Below are positions 42,716-51,605 of a DNA stretch of 64,000 nt, piece by piece (the first letter of the stretch is position 1; each line of letters opens with the position of its first letter). Source of the DNA: Bacillota bacterium (GTDB lineage: Bacteria > Bacillota > Clostridia > Christensenellales > SZUA-584); assembly GCA_023408075.1 (NCBI GenBank), contig JAEYKW010000042.1, forward strand, positions 1-64,000, given 5' to 3'. The notes under the pieces were generated by a model. The model saw only the letters and a list, made by a program, of their open reading frames with translations. It did no database searches and was not told where the DNA came from. The position numbers and the translations under genes are program-made.

Positions 42716-43834
42716 TTATTGATCCGCTATCGGCTCCAACATCCCCGCGAGGTAAAACGAGCCGCAGACCACGAGCATCGCGCCCTTCTCTTCAGCGGCG
42801 GTCTTCGCCTGTACAAAGGCCGACAGCGTGTCCTTATTGACCCGGCAATTTGTATATTGACGGAAAATCGCGCAAAGCACATCCGGCTCGGCTTCGCGTT
42901 CCATACCGACACCTGTCACGATAACCTCGTTAAAATACGGCGCAAGCGCCCTGATCATCGGCGCGTAATCTTTGTCCTGCATGCAGGCGAACAGCAGCAC
43001 CTTTTCCCTGTCCGCAAAATAGTCGTCCAGCACGGCGCAAAGCGCCCTCGCCGCAGCGGCGTTATGCGCGCCGTCCAGCAGTATGTCCGGCTTACCCGGC
43101 ACAAACTGCGCGCGGCATTTGAGCATCGCGTCTTTGAGCCCCTGCCGGATCGCCTCGTCGCCGATACCAAGCGCCTGCGCGGCCTTCACCGCAATGGCGG
43201 CGTTCTGCGGCTGATGAGAGCCGATCATGCGAATCATATACGCTTTGCCTTCGAGTTCAAAGGTTTGCCCCTGCACCGATGCCGAGAGTATACTGACCGG
43301 CGGCACGACAGTCAGCGGCGCATTTAATTCGCGGCTTTCCCTTTCGATCACCGCCATCGCCTCCTGCGGCTGAACGGCGGACACCACGGGCACACCGCGC
43401 TTGATGATACCGCTTTTGTCGTATGCGATTTCGGTCAGCGTGCTGCCGAGCATCGCCATATGGTCATAGTCAATCGGCGTGAGTACCGACACCCCCGGTG
43501 TGATCACGTTGGTCGAGTCGTGCCGCCCGCCGATGCCCGTCTCGATTACGGCATAGTCCGCACCCTGCCGCTCAAACCAGAGCAGTGCCGCCGCCGTATA
43601 CGCCGCGAACAGCGTCTCGTTGACGGCGAGTTTCTTTTGCGCGACCTCCGTGAGCAGTGCATCGAGTTCGTCTTCCCCGATGCTGCACCCATCTATGCGC
43701 ATGCGCTCCGTGGGCGACACAAGATGCGGCGAGGTGAAGCACCCGGTGCGCTTCCCCGCCGCCATCAATATCCGCGCCATGTATTCGGACACCGAGCCTT
43801 TGCCGTTGGTGCCCGCAATATGCACGTAAATCAT
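42716..43834 (-). CDS. folC: Folylpolyglutamate synthase / dihydrofolate synthase, N-terminally short
   Basis: A 372-aa Mur-ligase-like enzyme that adds glutamate to folates. The P-loop VHIAGTNGKGSVSEYM begins at residue 4, then FTSPHLVSPTERM, YAVIETGIGGRHDSTNVI, IDYDHMAMLG with the Mg-site residues, and ILLDGAHNAAA. Typical FolC proteins carry some 40 residues before the P-loop; here they are missing because the ATG overlaps the valS stop (ATGA). An upstream start would lie inside valS in another frame. Both genes form one operon. The activity is likely retained, since the missing part is a peripheral helix region, but this is inference. Confidence 0.92.
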   Translation of the reverse strand: MIYVHIAGTNGKGSVSEYMARILMAAGKRTGCFTSPHLVSPTERMRIDGCSIGEDELDALLTEVAQKKLAVNETLFAAYTAAALLWFERQGADYAVIETGIGGRHDSTNVITPGVSVLTPIDYDHMAMLGSTLTEIAYDKSGIIKRGVPVVSAVQPQEAMAVIERESRELNAPLTVVPPVSILSASVQGQTFELEGKAYMIRMIGSHQPQNAAIAVKAAQALGIGDEAIRQGLKDAMLKCRAQFVPGKPDILLDGAHNAAAARALCAVLDDYFADREKVLLFACMQDKDYAPMIRALAPYFNEVIVTGVGMEREAEPDVLCAIFRQYTNCRVNKDTLSAFVQAKTAAEEKGAMLVVCGSFYLAGMLEPIADQ

Positions 43835-46461
43835 TTGGACAGTTCGGATTTTCTGTGGGTCACTGCGGCCAGCATGTCGCGGTAGTTATTAAGCTTTTCG
43901 CGTTCCTCCTGCACCACGGCGGCAGGCGCTTTATCCGTAAAGCCGGGATTATTCAGCTTGCCTTCTGCGCGCTTGATTTCGTTTTGCAGCCGGGCTTCCT
44001 CCGCACTGAGCCGCGCAATTTCCTTTTCGATGTCGATCAGCTCACCGAGCGGCATAAACGCTTCCGCACCCACGCCGATCACCGAAACCGCGTTGTCGGG
44101 CACGCCCGATTTATCCGCGATGAATTCGATGCCCGACGCAAAGCCGAGGCGCTCGATGTACTTCGCGCACATCTCGTAATCCGCACGTGCCTCACCCGAT
44201 GCCAGAATTTTGAGCGCCGCGCGCTTGCCCGCGGGCACGTTCATCTCGGCGCGTATGTTGCGGATGCCGCGTATCAGCTCCATCACATTCGCCATCGCCT
44301 TTTCTTCCACGGCATAGGTTTTGCCGGGCACCGGCCACGCGGACACCATGATGCTGCCTGTCGTGCCGGGCAGCGACTGGTAGATCTCTTCGGTGATGAA
44401 CGGCATGAACGGATGCAGCAGCTTGAGCGTGCCTTCGAGCACGGTATTGAGTACCGAAACAGCCGTCTGTTTATCGGCTTCGTCCTCCGAATTGAGACGC
44501 GGCTTCGCCATCTCAATGTACCAGTCGCAGTATTCGCTCCACAAAAAGTCGTGCAGCTTCTGCGCCGCCATGCCGAGCTCAAACTTCTCGATCAGCGCGG
44601 TCACATCCTCCGCCATATCTGACAGACGCGAGAGTATCCATTTGTCCGCGATGTCAAGGCGGTTGTCGTCGATCGGCAGTATCCCGTCGCCCGTGTTCAT
44701 CAGCACGAAACGGGCCGCGTTCCATATCTTGTTCGCAAAGTTGCGCGCACTCAACACCTTCTCGGCTGAGAACCGAAGGTCTCCGCCCACGCGCACACCC
44801 GCAGCGAGACTGAACCGCAGCGCGTCCGCGCCGTATTCGTCGATCACCTCAAGCGGATCGATGCCGTTGCCAAGCGATTTGCTCATTTTGCGCCCCTGCG
44901 CGTCGCGCACGAGGCCGTGAATGCTCACATAGTCAAACGGCTTTTCACCCATGCACTCAAAGCCCGACATGATCATGCGCGCGACCCAGAAGAACAGTAT
45001 GTCGTAGCCCGTCACGAGCACGCTGGTCGGGTAGAAATAGGCGAGCTCGGGCGTCTTGTCGGGCCAGCCGAGCGTGGAGAACGGCCAGAGGCCGCTGCTG
45101 AACCATGTATCGAGCACGTCTTCGTCCTGCTGCAGATTGTTAGAGCCGCAGTTCGGGCAGTTGTCAGGCGCCTCGGTCGCCACCGTCATCGTGTGGCAGT
45201 GGCCGCACGTCCACGCGGGGATGCGGTGGCCCCACCAGAGCTGGCGCGATATGCACCAGTCGCGGATGTTTTCCATCCAGTTGTAATACACGGCTTCGCT
45301 TCTCTGCGGCACGAGCTTGATGTCGCCCGTCCGCACCGCGTTGATCGCAGGCTCGGCGAGCGTTTTCATCGCGACGAACCACTGTTTGGAAACAATCGGT
45401 TCCACGGTCGCGTCACAGCGGTAGCAATGGCCCACGTTGTGCTTATGGTCGTCGATCTTGACGAGCAGGCCCAAGGCCTGCATTTCGTCCACGATCTGCT
45501 TTCTCGCATCGTCCTTATAGACGCCCTCGTATTTGCCGCCGAACGAGTTGATCGTGCCGCCGTCGTCGAGCACACGGATAACGGGCAGGCTGTGGCGCTC
45601 GGCCACCTCAAAGTCGTTCGGGTCGTGTGCGGGTGTGATCTTCACGGCGCCCGTGCCGAACTCCATATCCACGTATTCGTCCGCGACGACGGGAATCGAG
45701 CGGTTCATGATGGGCAGTATCACGTTCTTGCCGATCAGGTGCGTATAGCGTTCGTCCTTCGGGTTCACAGCCACAGCCGTATCGCCGAGCATCGTTTCGG
45801 GCCGCGTGGTCGCGACGACGATGCCCTCGCCCCCATCCTCCGCCGGGTACCGGAAATGCCAGAGGTGCGAATCGTGCTCCGCGTACTCCACCTCCGCGTC
45901 ACTGAGCGCGGTGCGGCAGTCCGGGCACCAGTTGATGATGCGGTCGCCCTTGTAGATGAGCCCTTTTTTGTAGAGCCTCACGAAAAATTCGTTGACGGCG
46001 CGGTTGCAGCCCTCGTCCATTGTGAAGCGCTCGCGCTCCCAGTCGCACGAGGAGCCGAGCTTTCTTAGCTGCTGCACGATGCGCCCGCCGTACTGCTTTT
46101 TCCATTCCCACGCGCGCTCAAGGAACTTTTCGCGCCCGAGCTTCTCCTTGGAGGTGCCCTCTTCTTTGAGCTTATCGACGATTTTCACTTCCGTCGCGAT
46201 GCTTGCGTGGTCGGTGCCCGGCAGCCAAAGCGCTTCAAAGCCCTGCATGCGTTTGGTACGGATGATCGCGTCCTGCATCATGTTGTCGAGCGCGTGCCCC
46301 ATGTGAAGCTGCCCTGTGATGTTGGGCGGCGGTATCACGATGGTGAACGGCTTTTTATCCTTATTGACTTCCGCGTGGAAATAGCCTTTGCTTTCCCACT
46401 CGTCGTAGAGTCTTTGTTCCACCTCTTTGGGTTCGTACACTTTTTCAAGTTGTTTTGCCAT
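43831..46461 (-). CDS. valS: Valyl-tRNA synthetase
   Basis: An 876-aa class Ia synthetase. The HIGH motif is in PPPNITGQLHMGHAL (about 45-59), the editing CP1 domain contains VATTRPETMLGDTAVAV, the zinc-like segments CPDC and CPNCG are present, KMSKS is in GRKMSKSLGNG, and a C-terminal coiled coil (EKEIARLSAEEARLQNEIKRAEGKL) ends the protein. Expression is expected to be controlled by the T-box leader at 47030-47266, about 570 nt upstream, with repeats in between. It overlaps folC by 4 nt. Confidence 0.98.
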   Translation of the reverse strand: MAKQLEKVYEPKEVEQRLYDEWESKGYFHAEVNKDKKPFTIVIPPPNITGQLHMGHALDNMMQDAIIRTKRMQGFEALWLPGTDHASIATEVKIVDKLKEEGTSKEKLGREKFLERAWEWKKQYGGRIVQQLRKLGSSCDWERERFTMDEGCNRAVNEFFVRLYKKGLIYKGDRIINWCPDCRTALSDAEVEYAEHDSHLWHFRYPAEDGGEGIVVATTRPETMLGDTAVAVNPKDERYTHLIGKNVILPIMNRSIPVVADEYVDMEFGTGAVKITPAHDPNDFEVAERHSLPVIRVLDDGGTINSFGGKYEGVYKDDARKQIVDEMQALGLLVKIDDHKHNVGHCYRCDATVEPIVSKQWFVAMKTLAEPAINAVRTGDIKLVPQRSEAVYYNWMENIRDWCISRQLWWGHRIPAWTCGHCHTMTVATEAPDNCPNCGSNNLQQDEDVLDTWFSSGLWPFSTLGWPDKTPELAYFYPTSVLVTGYDILFFWVARMIMSGFECMGEKPFDYVSIHGLVRDAQGRKMSKSLGNGIDPLEVIDEYGADALRFSLAAGVRVGGDLRFSAEKVLSARNFANKIWNAARFVLMNTGDGILPIDDNRLDIADKWILSRLSDMAEDVTALIEKFELGMAAQKLHDFLWSEYCDWYIEMAKPRLNSEDEADKQTAVSVLNTVLEGTLKLLHPFMPFITEEIYQSLPGTTGSIMVSAWPVPGKTYAVEEKAMANVMELIRGIRNIRAEMNVPAGKRAALKILASGEARADYEMCAKYIERLGFASGIEFIADKSGVPDNAVSVIGVGAEAFMPLGELIDIEKEIARLSAEEARLQNEIKRAEGKLNNPGFTDKAPAAVVQEEREKLNNYRDMLAAVTHRKSELSK

Positions 46462-46559
46462 AGTTCCCTCCGTTATTTGTGTTCATGCGTCGTTGCATAA
46501 TTGTTAGTTTTATAGCTTCTCCTCGCGGGAAAGCTCAGTTTGATGTAATACCTATCTTG

Positions 46560-46663
46560 TCATGCTGAGGAGCGAAGTGACGTGACTATGAAACGGACCG
46601 CATCCCACGGCTAAACGCGTTTAACATGGGATTCTTCAGTCGCTTACGCTCCATCAGAATGAC
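46560..46663. repeat. Family C repeat, 104-bp copy
   Basis: GTCATGCTGAGGAGCG...ATCCCACGG..CGCGTTTAACATGGGATTCTTCAGTCGC...CAGAATGAC. It lies in the valS leader region. Confidence 0.8.
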
Positions 46664-46684
46664 ACAAGTCACTTTGTCGCAGCC

Positions 46685-46797
46685 AAGGCTTCCCCTCGTG
46701 GGGAAGCTGTCGTCTGTTGGCGGTTGATGAGGTGTTCTTAGTTCGTTGCGCCCCTCATCCGTTACGGCGCGCCACCTTCCCCCGAAGGGGAAGGTCT
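46685..46797. repeat. Family A repeat, 113-bp copy
   Basis: Starts AAGGCTTCCCCTCGTGGGGAAG and ends CCTTCCCCCGAAGGGGAAGG, with GATGAGGTG and CCCTCATCCG inner arms. It lies between the T-box and valS. Confidence 0.8.
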
Positions 46798-46849
46798 GAT
46801 GTCAAATAACCTTATATCGTGGCCTCCACCGGCGACTACCAACAAGGTG

Positions 46850-47015
46850 ATCGGGGGCTGTCACCATTAGGTGACTGAAGGAGAGAAAGCGGCTTAAAAT
46901 TGTCACTCCCTGTGACAGTGCCACCTCCCACTTTACCCCTTCGGGGGGCTGAGGGATATTTTTTTATTTGATCAACAGCCTCACCTTTCCACCGAGGGAG
47001 AAGGTTTTTCCCCAA
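46850..47015. repeat. Degenerate palindromic repeat mixture
   Basis: Fragments such as GTCACCATTAGGTGAC, TGTCACTCCCTGTGACA, CCCCTTCGGGGGG and CTCACCTTTCCACCGAGG look like decayed copies of families A and B. No gene is seen in 46462-47030. Confidence 0.45.
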
Positions 47016-47029
47016 CCTGCGGTCATTTC

Positions 47030-47266
47030 TTCAAAATAAAAAAACCGCCCCAATAGAAGGACGGAAAACCGCGGTACCACCTTGATTCGAACGCCGGAGC
47101 GCTCGCTCTTAATCCGCTTAACGCGCGGCCCACGCCCGCAGCTACTTCATTTCACCGCAAGTGCTCCAAAGCGACTTCGCGCACGCTGCCTTGCAGAGCC
47201 CTTTCAGCCGGTGAAGCTCCTCTCTAAGCCAAGCGCTGCTACGCTACTCCTCTTTGTCTTCGCATT
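47030..47266 (-). ncRNA. T-box riboswitch (valine, upstream of valS)
   Basis: On the minus strand the leader carries a Stem I with the AGAGA-type bulge (CTTAGAGAGGAGC) and a specifier region GGTGAAATGAAGTAGCTGC, in which GUA (Val) fits the specifier position. The conserved T-box AAGGTGGTACCGCGG (about 47069-47083 on plus) follows. The terminator CCGTCC/GGGGCGG ends in T7 (about 47034-47064). Uncharged tRNA-Val would bind and stabilise the antiterminator, raising valS-folC expression. The specifier call is by eye. The riboswitch is unusually far (about 570 nt) from its gene. Confidence 0.85.
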
Positions 47267-47272
47267 GGAAAA

Positions 47273-47301
47273 ATTATAATATAGCGATTTTGCGCTGTCA
47301 A
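47273..47301 (-). promoter_or_regulatory. Promoter of the valS T-box transcript
   Basis: Minus strand TTGACA (47296-47301), a 17-nt spacer and TATAAT (47273-47278): a consensus sigma70/sigmaA promoter. Confidence 0.85.
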
Positions 47302-47312
47302 CTCAAAATAAT

Positions 47313-47340
47313 TTGCGAAGAGCCGCCGTAATGATATAAT
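47313..47340 (+). promoter_or_regulatory. Promoter of the PrsW-like gene
   Basis: TTGCGA (47313-47318), a 16-nt spacer and TATAAT (47335-47340), about 30 nt before the ATG. It is divergent from the valS promoter. Confidence 0.6.
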
Positions 47341-47369
47341 AAGCCTACTATACATATGGACGGTGCACT

Positions 47370-48062
47370 ATGGATCTTGTCTGGATGATACTCTCAGCCG
47401 TGCTGCCGGGGCTCGTATTCACATTGTTTATACTGTTCTTCGACCGCTACGACAAAGAGCCCAAACGGCTGCTTATCAAGGTGTTCTTCTTCGGCATGCT
47501 CGCCACCATTCCCACAATCATCGCGGAAACGATCGGTCAGCGTCTGAACATATTCCAAGGGCTGCCCGGTCTGCTTTTTGAAGCGTTTATCGTGATCGGC
47601 CTTTCCGAGGAGTTCTTCAAGCGCCGCGTGGTGCTGCGCCACGCGTTCAACCAGCCCGTTTTCGACGAAAAGATGGACGGCATCATCTATTGCAGCATCG
47701 CCGCGCTCGGGTTTGCGACGCTCGAAAACATCTTTTATATCATCAACTATTCCGCAGCTGTGCCGGATATCTGGATTACCCGCGCTGTGTTGAGCGTGCC
47801 CGCTCACATGCTGCTCGGCATCACCATGGGCTATTACCTCGCCATGGCGCGCTTTTGCAACGAGCCCGGACAATGCATCCGCTATATGAGAAAATCACTG
47901 TATATTCCCGCGATCCTTCACGGCGCTTTCGATTTTATACTCATGACGAATATGCCGCTGATTTCGCTGCTGCTTATACCGTTCGTTGTGCTGCTCTGGA
48001 TCACAAGCCTGGTGCGGCTGCGCCGGTATTACAAGGACTCCAAAGAACACCATAAGCGGTGA
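47370..48062 (+). CDS. PrsW-family intramembrane metalloprotease
   Basis: A 230-aa polytopic membrane protein of the CPBP/PrsW type. Catalytic segments: SEEFFKRRVVLRH (EE motif, about residues 79-91), GFATLENIFYI, VPAHMLLGITMGY and the C-terminal ILHGAFDFIL histidine. In B. subtilis PrsW cleaves an anti-sigma factor (RsiW), but no ecf sigma pair lies here, so the substrate is unknown. The SD is weak. It is followed by a DUF3810 membrane metalloprotease-like gene 86 nt downstream. Confidence 0.88.
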   Translation: MDLVWMILSAVLPGLVFTLFILFFDRYDKEPKRLLIKVFFFGMLATIPTIIAETIGQRLNIFQGLPGLLFEAFIVIGLSEEFFKRRVVLRHAFNQPVFDEKMDGIIYCSIAALGFATLENIFYIINYSAAVPDIWITRAVLSVPAHMLLGITMGYYLAMARFCNEPGQCIRYMRKSLYIPAILHGAFDFILMTNMPLISLLLIPFVVLLWITSLVRLRRYYKDSKEHHKR

Positions 48063-48148
48063 GCCTTTAATTGACATTTGACCTTTTGCCTCAGGCACGT
48101 ATACAATAACAGTACCGCTTGACAACGACATACATGAGAGGCCGCCAT

Positions 48149-49279
48149 ATGAACAGGGAAACCGCTCCGTTTGGCTTAAAGTCCACCCTTTTGAAGCTGC
48201 TCTGGCTGCTGCCCGGGCCGGTATTCTATCTGCTTTTCCGTCTTTCGTTCGTGTGGCCGTCATTCACCGAATCCGTCTATTCGCGCAGCATCTACCCGGT
48301 GGTCACACAGGTGCTCTCCACGCTCACGGGCTTGCTGCCCTTCTCGCTTGCCGAACTGCTGCTTTACGCGTTCATACTTTCTGTCGCTGTTTATCTGATT
48401 GTCATGATCGTCGCGGCGGTGCGCGCGAAGCGCACATGGTGGCAGACGCTGATCACTCGTCTGATCATTCTATTGAGCGCTGTGTCGATGGGGTATGCGC
48501 TGTTCGTGGGATTGTGGGGCTTTAACTACGCACGTGAGCCCTTAAGCGTCTCGCTCGGGCTGAATGCTTCCCCCGCCACGGTGAACGAGCTGTATGCCAC
48601 CTGCGAAGCGTTGATTCACAAAGCCAACGCGTTACGCGATCAGGTGCCCGAGAATCAGGACGGCGTGTTTGCGCCGAACCTCACCAAAACGGATATCATG
48701 CTTCGCATACCCGATGAGTACAATAACGCGGCAGCGCAGACCGGATACGATTTCCTAGGCGGCAGCTACGGGCGCGTGAAGCCTGTGCTGTATTCGCAGG
48801 GCATGTCGTGGTCGTACCTGTGCGGCGTTTATTTTCCGTTCACCGCCGAAGCCAATGTGAATATCGACGCGCCGGACCTGCTCTTCGCGTCGTCAGCCAC
48901 GCACGAGGAAGGACACCAGCGCGGGTTTGCGCGCGAGGATGAAGCCAACTTTCTGGCCTATTACGTGCTCTCGTATTCGGATAACATGTCGATGCGCTAT
49001 TCGGGCACGATGCTCGCGCTGATTCATGCGATGAACGCGCTGTACGGCGCGGACTCCGACCGGTATTTTGAGCTGCGCGGCACATACTCAGGCGGCCTCA
49101 ATGCCGATTTGCAGGCGAACGCAGACTATTGGGAGCAGTACGAGAGCGAGGTCAGCGAGACCGTCACTCAGGTCAACAACACGTATCTCAAAGCCAACAT
49201 GCAGGAAGACGGCGTCAAGAGCTACGGGCGCATGACCGATCTGCTCATCGCGCTGTGGCGCAGCGGCGGCATCGGTTAA
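48149..49279 (+). CDS. DUF3810 membrane protein with HExxH zinc motif
   Basis: A 376-aa protein. Three TM helices occupy the first about 120 residues. The extracytoplasmic part has H252-E-E-G-H256 in ATHEEGHQRGFAREDEANFLAYY, a gluzincin-type metalloprotease pattern with E as third ligand downstream, together with GVYFPFTAEANVNID, which is the DUF3810 signature. Substrates are unknown. The ATG at 48149 with GAGG about 8 nt upstream is preferred over the in-frame starts at 48119 and 48134. It may act together with the PrsW-like protease encoded just upstream. Confidence 0.88.
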   Translation: MNRETAPFGLKSTLLKLLWLLPGPVFYLLFRLSFVWPSFTESVYSRSIYPVVTQVLSTLTGLLPFSLAELLLYAFILSVAVYLIVMIVAAVRAKRTWWQTLITRLIILLSAVSMGYALFVGLWGFNYAREPLSVSLGLNASPATVNELYATCEALIHKANALRDQVPENQDGVFAPNLTKTDIMLRIPDEYNNAAAQTGYDFLGGSYGRVKPVLYSQGMSWSYLCGVYFPFTAEANVNIDAPDLLFASSATHEEGHQRGFAREDEANFLAYYVLSYSDNMSMRYSGTMLALIHAMNALYGADSDRYFELRGTYSGGLNADLQANADYWEQYESEVSETVTQVNNTYLKANMQEDGVKSYGRMTDLLIALWRSGGIG

Positions 49280-49329
49280 CTGTATCGAATCGTAACAGCG
49301 GAAGATGTTATATTTCCACGAGGAGTTCT

Positions 49330-49521
49330 ATGGAAGATTACACAAAAGAAGATTTGGAAGAAGCGCTGCGGGCTATTGATTCAACGATCGGCAAGTGCGA
49401 GAAGGTGCAGCCGAAATTAAAAGAAGGCACGTCGCAGCATACGCTGCTTTTACGAAGAATCAAGGCGTTCAACATCGCTTCATCGCTGATAAAGCAAGCG
49501 CTCGAAAACCACAAAGGATGA
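49330..49521 (+). CDS. Small helical protein of unknown function
   Basis: A 63-aa protein, ATG at 49330 with a GAGGAG SD. Predicted to be two helices: YTKEDLEEALRAIDSTIGKCEKVQPKL, a GTSQHTLL turn, then RRIKAFNIASSLIKQALE. The composition is that of a genuine soluble small protein. I do not recognise a named family. A longer in-frame ORF from 49129 overlaps the DUF3810 gene and is rejected. Confidence 0.7.
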   Translation: MEDYTKEDLEEALRAIDSTIGKCEKVQPKLKEGTSQHTLLLRRIKAFNIASSLIKQALENHKG

Positions 49522-49707
49522 CAGTCTATCCATTGATATCTCATAACAGTTCTGTTTGAACAAATGATACCGGCCAAGCAGCCAGCAACACATACTCAAT
49601 CCCGGTATGATGACGCCGGGAACTGCCTGCATACGCTCTTATGTTTGCGCTCCGATGCGCCGCCATCCATTGTCGGCCGCCAAAAAGCAGGTTTTGGAAG
49701 GAAGCTT

Positions 49708-50541
49708 ATGAATCACACCCCGATATTTCTTTTCCCCGTATGGCAGGGTGCCGGAGACAAAGCTGTTTATCACGGCGCTCTTGCGGCGCAAAAACTCGCG
49801 GCTCAGCCTGCGATGATCAAGGCCGATGTATCTCTTGCGGATGACCTTGATATTAAAAACGGCATCATCGGATACGATGCGATCATCCGTCAGCTCTCTG
49901 CGGCGCGGCGCGTGCTGGAGAACGAATGCTGCCCAAAGCTGCTGACAATAGGCGGCGGCTGCGACGCTGAAATGCTGCCGATCTCGTATTTGAACAGGCA
50001 ATACAATGGCGATCTGGCTGTCATCTGGTTCGACGCACACGGCGACTTGAACACGCCCGCATCCTCTCCGAGCGGCCTTTTTCATGGTATGCCGCTGCGT
50101 TGTCTGCTGAATGAAGGGGACGAACAGATAAAAAGCCAGTGCTTCTCGTATTTGCAGCCCCGCCAGATCATATTCGCGGGCTGCCGGGATTTTGACGAGC
50201 CCGAACAAGTTTATATCTGCGATAACGGCATTTCGTGCTTACCGCCGAAGGCACTCAATAGCAAGCGCAGCCTCTGCGACACGCTGGCGGGCAAAGCTTA
50301 CCGCCGCGTTTATGCTCATATTGATCTTGATGTGCTCTGCCCGGAGTCCTTCTCGTCTGTGATGTGCCCGACCCCGGGCGGCATCAGCGCAGAGCAGCTT
50401 ATAGACACGCTCTATCAATTGCATGCCGAGTTTGAGGTCGTGGGTATCGGCATCGTGGAATATGTACTTGGCCGCAGCGAATGTGAAAAGGCGCTTCAAA
50501 AAATTCTGGCCTGTTGCGAAGATATTCTGGCACATGAGTGA
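49708..50541 (+). CDS. Arginase/agmatinase-family ureohydrolase
   Basis: A 277-aa binuclear manganese hydrolase fold. Metal segments: GGGCDAE (in place of the usual GGDHS/GGNH), WFDAHGDLN with the two ligand Asp and His, and HIDLDVLCP with two Asp. SSPSGLFHGMPLR corresponds to the loop before the substrate pocket. The unusual GGGCD motif, which puts Cys-Asp where His is normal, marks a divergent subgroup, so arginase activity should not be assumed. The ATG at 49708 follows GGAAGGAAG. Confidence 0.85.
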   Translation: MNHTPIFLFPVWQGAGDKAVYHGALAAQKLAAQPAMIKADVSLADDLDIKNGIIGYDAIIRQLSAARRVLENECCPKLLTIGGGCDAEMLPISYLNRQYNGDLAVIWFDAHGDLNTPASSPSGLFHGMPLRCLLNEGDEQIKSQCFSYLQPRQIIFAGCRDFDEPEQVYICDNGISCLPPKALNSKRSLCDTLAGKAYRRVYAHIDLDVLCPESFSSVMCPTPGGISAEQLIDTLYQLHAEFEVVGIGIVEYVLGRSECEKALQKILACCEDILAHE

Positions 50542-50592
50542 CCTTTCTTCTCAATCCGAGCAGTGTATAAAAAAACAGCGGGCCTTTGCCGT

Positions 50593-51192
50593 TTACCATA
50601 TAAATGGAATCAACCGCCATGTCTGTTTTTCATATTCCAAATAGGCCTCTCCAAAAACATCTTCCATCGTCTTTTCTTCTATTCTTATCCTGTAACCGTA
50701 AATAAGCGCTGTAATAATAAGCACAGCAACCAATCCCTCCGGCGAGCGGAATGCCAAGGAAATACCCAAAAGCGTTAGTATGCTGCCGGTATAAGCGGGG
50801 TGGCGCAGAAATTTATAAACGCCGGTGTTGATAAGTGTCTGCTTTTCTTCTGTTTGCACAGCCAGTGTAAAGAATGCACCCAATCTGTGAACCGCGGCAA
50901 TGCGAACAGCAACGCCCAGCATGGCCGCGCCAACCCCAGCCCAGAAAAGTGCGTCAGGCAAAATCCATGAAAACAGGCGGACACAGACAGGGTTCACCGC
51001 GACGGCTGTCCAAAATCCGGTCATAACCAAGAGCATGGATCCGCGGTCCTGGCTCTTTCCTGAATGCTTATGCCTGCGTCTCGCTGACAGAACGAATATG
51101 ACGATCTCACTGAGCAGTACAAGCGAGAAAACGACTTGAAACACAATTTTAAAGATCAGGCTCTCAAAATAAGTATCCCCAAAAAAGTACAT
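50593..51192 (-). CDS. Isoprenylcysteine carboxyl methyltransferase family protein
   Basis: A 199-aa membrane protein with five or so helices. The catalytic C-terminal half has TGVYKFLRHPAYTGSIL (the G-x-Y-x-x-x-R-H-P-x-Y motif) and YRIRIEEKTMEDVFGEAYLEYEKQTWRLIP (the E-E-x-x-x-x-x-x-G-x-x-Y motif), so unlike the homologue at 7349 it keeps the canonical residues. The substrate is unknown. It is third in a LytTR-DUF3021-ICMT operon on the minus strand. Confidence 0.88.
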   Translation of the reverse strand: MYFFGDTYFESLIFKIVFQVVFSLVLLSEIVIFVLSARRRHKHSGKSQDRGSMLLVMTGFWTAVAVNPVCVRLFSWILPDALFWAGVGAAMLGVAVRIAAVHRLGAFFTLAVQTEEKQTLINTGVYKFLRHPAYTGSILTLLGISLAFRSPEGLVAVLIITALIYGYRIRIEEKTMEDVFGEAYLEYEKQTWRLIPFIW

Positions 51193-51203
51193 GGCGTCCC
51201 CTC

Positions 51204-51605
51204 CTAATTTCGCTTGTTAAGGCCGCTGTTGATTTCTTTCGCTTTAGCCCGCAACACAGCGTAATCATATAAATGCAGCAGCAGATAAAAAAGCAGAAAG
51301 ACTGCGGAAAACAGCAGTATATTGACAAATGTAAATCCAAACCAGCTCCCCAAATATGCAAAAGCAAGGAAAACAGAATACATCAGCAGCAACTCAAAAC
51401 AAATATATGCCAGCCTTGAATGAAACTCTATCCGGCCGCTCAATGTATCGATAAGCCCAAGGCCAAGAGCCAGCCCGAGCAGTTCAAGTATAAACGCATA
51501 GTCGCCTGCGGAATTTCCGTTTACCAGATTGAAACATGCCGAGAACACGACGGCGACAGAAAAGGTCAAAGCCAATCTGGTAATAAAATGATTAAGCTTG
51601 CTCAT
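51204..51605 (-). CDS. DUF3021 membrane protein
   Basis: A 133-aa protein with four TM helices, a family that typically accompanies LytTR regulators. It overlaps the upstream lytTR gene by 14 nt, so it is coupled. Such pairs behave like membrane-bound LytTR regulatory systems, in which the membrane protein inhibits the regulator; that role is inferred here. Confidence 0.85.
   Translation of the reverse strand: MSKLNHFITRLALTFSVAVVFSACFNLVNGNSAGDYAFILELLGLALGLGLIDTLSGRIEFHSRLAYICFELLLMYSVFLAFAYLGSWFGFTFVNILLFSAVFLLFYLLLHLYDYAVLRAKAKEINSGLNKRN

Noticed and set aside
44917..46068. A 383-aa ORF antisense to valS
   Set aside because: Shadow of valS; no SD, no recognisable domain.
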